Assembly (NCBI GenBank): GCA_038257015.1
Contig: JBBSJS010000013.1
Span: forward strand, 1 to 21,630
DNA from: UBA920 sp038257015
GTDB taxonomy: Bacteria > Patescibacteriota > Doudnabacteria > UBA920
Length of the DNA stretch: 21,630 bases
Direction of reading: 5' to 3'
Position numbers and translations under genes: made by a program. Numbering within the stretch: the first letter of the stretch is position 1; the number at the start of each line of letters is the position of its first letter. This document shows positions 20,450-21,630 of this stretch, one piece after another. Below the pieces are notes generated by a model. It was not told the origin of the DNA. It did no database searches and saw nothing but the letters and a program-made list of their open reading frames with translations.

Positions 20450-21630
20450 CTAAACTACAAAGTAACCATCGGCTTTGTCGTCAGTTTGTTCACCCATCTT
20501 GTGAATCAATTCTTGCAATTCTTCTTCGCTGAAGAATTCAATCATAATCTTTCCTCCACGACCTTGGCGCTGAATGCGGACTTGAGTTCCCAATGTACCT
20601 CGAAGCTTGGTTTCTAATGCCATTAGTTGCGGATCTGGCACTGCTGCGTCCATGCGTTTTCGAACTACTATTTCACGCACTTTCGATTCCACTTGGCGTA
20701 CATTCAAGTGTTGTTCAAGAGCATTTTTATACATCAGAATTTGCTTTTCAATATCTGGTAAGCCTAAAATGGCACGGCCGTGTCCTTCTGAGATTTTTCC
20801 TTCTGTAATCCCTCTTTGAATTTCAGCCGGTAAATTTAACAAGCGCAGAGTGTTGGCAACCGCTGGGCGCGACTTACCAACTTTCTGAGCCACTTGATCC
20901 TGAGTCAAATTGAAAACTTTAATTAATCTATCATATGCTTGAGCTTCTTCAATTGCATTTAGTTCTTGGCGTTGAATGTTTTCAATTAAAGCCACTTCGA
21001 GCTTTGTTTGGTCTTCTAGCTGATCTTTTACGATCGCTGGAACTTTGGTTAGACCAGCTAACTGCGACGCTCTAAAGCGTCTTTCGCCTACAACCAATTC
21101 AAACCCCGTGGCGGTTTTTGTTACGACCAAAGGTTGAATAACACCATGTTCGCGAATTGAATCTGCCAACTCTTTTAAGGCAACCTCATTGAAAATCTTA
21201 CGTGGTTGATAAGGATTCGGAATCACAGACGAAACTTCGATTTCCTTAATGCGCGCATCGGAGTAAGAAACTTTTTCATGTTGCATATTTGCTACTGGAA
21301 CTGGACCTGGTGTAGCATTAGAAGTTTTAGGTTGTTCCAACCCCTCATCACTAGTTGGAAGTTTTTGAACCTCTTCTGGTTGGTTTTCTTGCAGTGCTAG
21401 TTCTTCAGTCGGAATTTGCCTCACTTCATCAGTTGATGTATCTATGGCGACATTACTAGTAGGCACATCTGACTGTTCCTCTGTTTGAATTACTGGCTCT
21501 GACATCGCATCCTGAGGAGATTCTGAAATGTCTACTATAGGTGTTGGCTCTAAAGCATCCTGAACAATTGGCCCGCCTTGAAAGTTATCAGAAAAATTTT
21601 CTGGTTGTGCGACTGGCTTAGGGGTTACCG
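20450..21630 (-). CDS. parB: Chromosome-partitioning protein ParB (5' end beyond the window)
   Basis: ParB is the CTP-dependent clamp that loads at parS sites and spreads to organise the origin region. Numbering from the in-frame ATG at 21505, PNPYQPRK (96-103), GERRFRAS (140-147, CTP-binding box), ENIQRQELN (175-183) and the helix-turn-helix TQDQVAQKVGKSRPAVANTL (201-220) are all present. The C-terminal dimerisation segment is KIMIEFFSEEELQELIHKMG. The reading frame stays open for 41 more codons upstream to the window edge, with the same Pro/Glu/Gln-rich composition, so the true start probably lies outside. The ParB core is thus preceded by at least 75, probably at least 115, disordered acidic residues, much longer than usual. 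A parA would be expected to the right. Confidence 0.93.
   Translation of the reverse strand, partial: VTPKPVAQPENFSDNFQGGPIVQDALEPTPIVDISESPQDAMSEPVIQTEEQSDVPTSNVAIDTSTDEVRQIPTEELALQENQPEEVQKLPTSDEGLEQPKTSNATPGPVPVANMQHEKVSYSDARIKEIEVSSVIPNPYQPRKIFNEVALKELADSIREHGVIQPLVVTKTATGFELVVGERRFRASQLAGLTKVPAIVKDQLEDQTKLEVALIENIQRQELNAIEEAQAYDRLIKVFNLTQDQVAQKVGKSRPAVANTLRLLNLPAEIQRGITEGKISEGHGRAILGLPDIEKQILMYKNALEQHLNVRQVESKVREIVVRKRMDAAVPDPQLMALETKLRGTLGTQVRIQRQGRGGKIMIEFFSEEELQELIHKMGEQTDDKADGYFVV

Noticed and set aside
1..21630. CRISPR array, insertion sequence, prophage or integrase
   Set aside because: No regularly spaced repeats, transposase, recombinase or phage structural genes are visible on either strand.

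Overview
The window is a gene-dense stretch of an AT-leaning bacterial chromosome. It carries ribosomal and translation-factor genes (tuf, fusA, rpsG, rpsL, a bL28 gene), a chromosomal parB, and a carotenoid/photolyase operon. Proteins are short, genes are tightly packed or overlap by one base, several genes appear to be leaderless or lack a Shine-Dalgarno, and there are several small membrane or secreted proteins of unknown role. EF-G is divergent in its guanine-recognition motifs. Together these suggest a Patescibacteria/CPR-like or other small-genome lineage. That assignment is inference from gene style; no 16S or tRNA gene is present to settle it.

Layout. (1) Positions 1-240: the 5' part of a secreted-protein gene and its promoter, then the tuf terminator. 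(2) 237-4250: tuf with its own promoter and a 220-nt leader, followed by an accessory block. The block holds a plus-strand orphan gene with a perfect consensus promoter, a two-gene minus operon (a Phd-like/acidic protein and a TIMP/NTR-like secreted protein) and a 73-aa orphan. (3) 4299-8040: the str operon rpsL-rpsG-fusA, read on the minus strand, with tuf displaced out of it. The operon has an exceptionally long leader (about 525 nt) containing a consensus promoter, a three-way-junction-like fold, an apparent terminator/antiterminator switch and further long helices. A dRS3-like palindromic repeat lies between rpsL and rpsG. (4) 8041-9348: an M50 protease, a small membrane protein, and a bL28 gene driven by two almost completely overlapping opposed promoters. 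(5) 9393-12077: a P2-type cation ATPase. (6) 12132-18139: one compact six-gene operon crtI-crtB-crtE-ubiA(lycopene elongase-like)-class II photolyase-DUF1761, preceded by a three-half-site operator-like repeat. (7) 18210-19060: a coupled pair, MazG-like pyrophosphatase and VIT1-like iron transporter. (8) 19158-21630: an MFS exporter and parB, which runs off the right edge.

How the genes fit together. The carotenoid genes give a complete route from short prenyl diphosphates to an acyclic carotenoid: CrtE makes GGPP, CrtB phytoene, CrtI a desaturated product such as lycopene, and the UbiA-family enzyme probably adds C5 units to give C45/C50 products. No cyclase is present. Co-transcription with a CPD photolyase makes this look like a light-damage defence module. 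The most unusual items are the long switch-like str leader and the EF-G in which both nucleotide-base motifs (G4 NKxD and G5 SAx) are changed.
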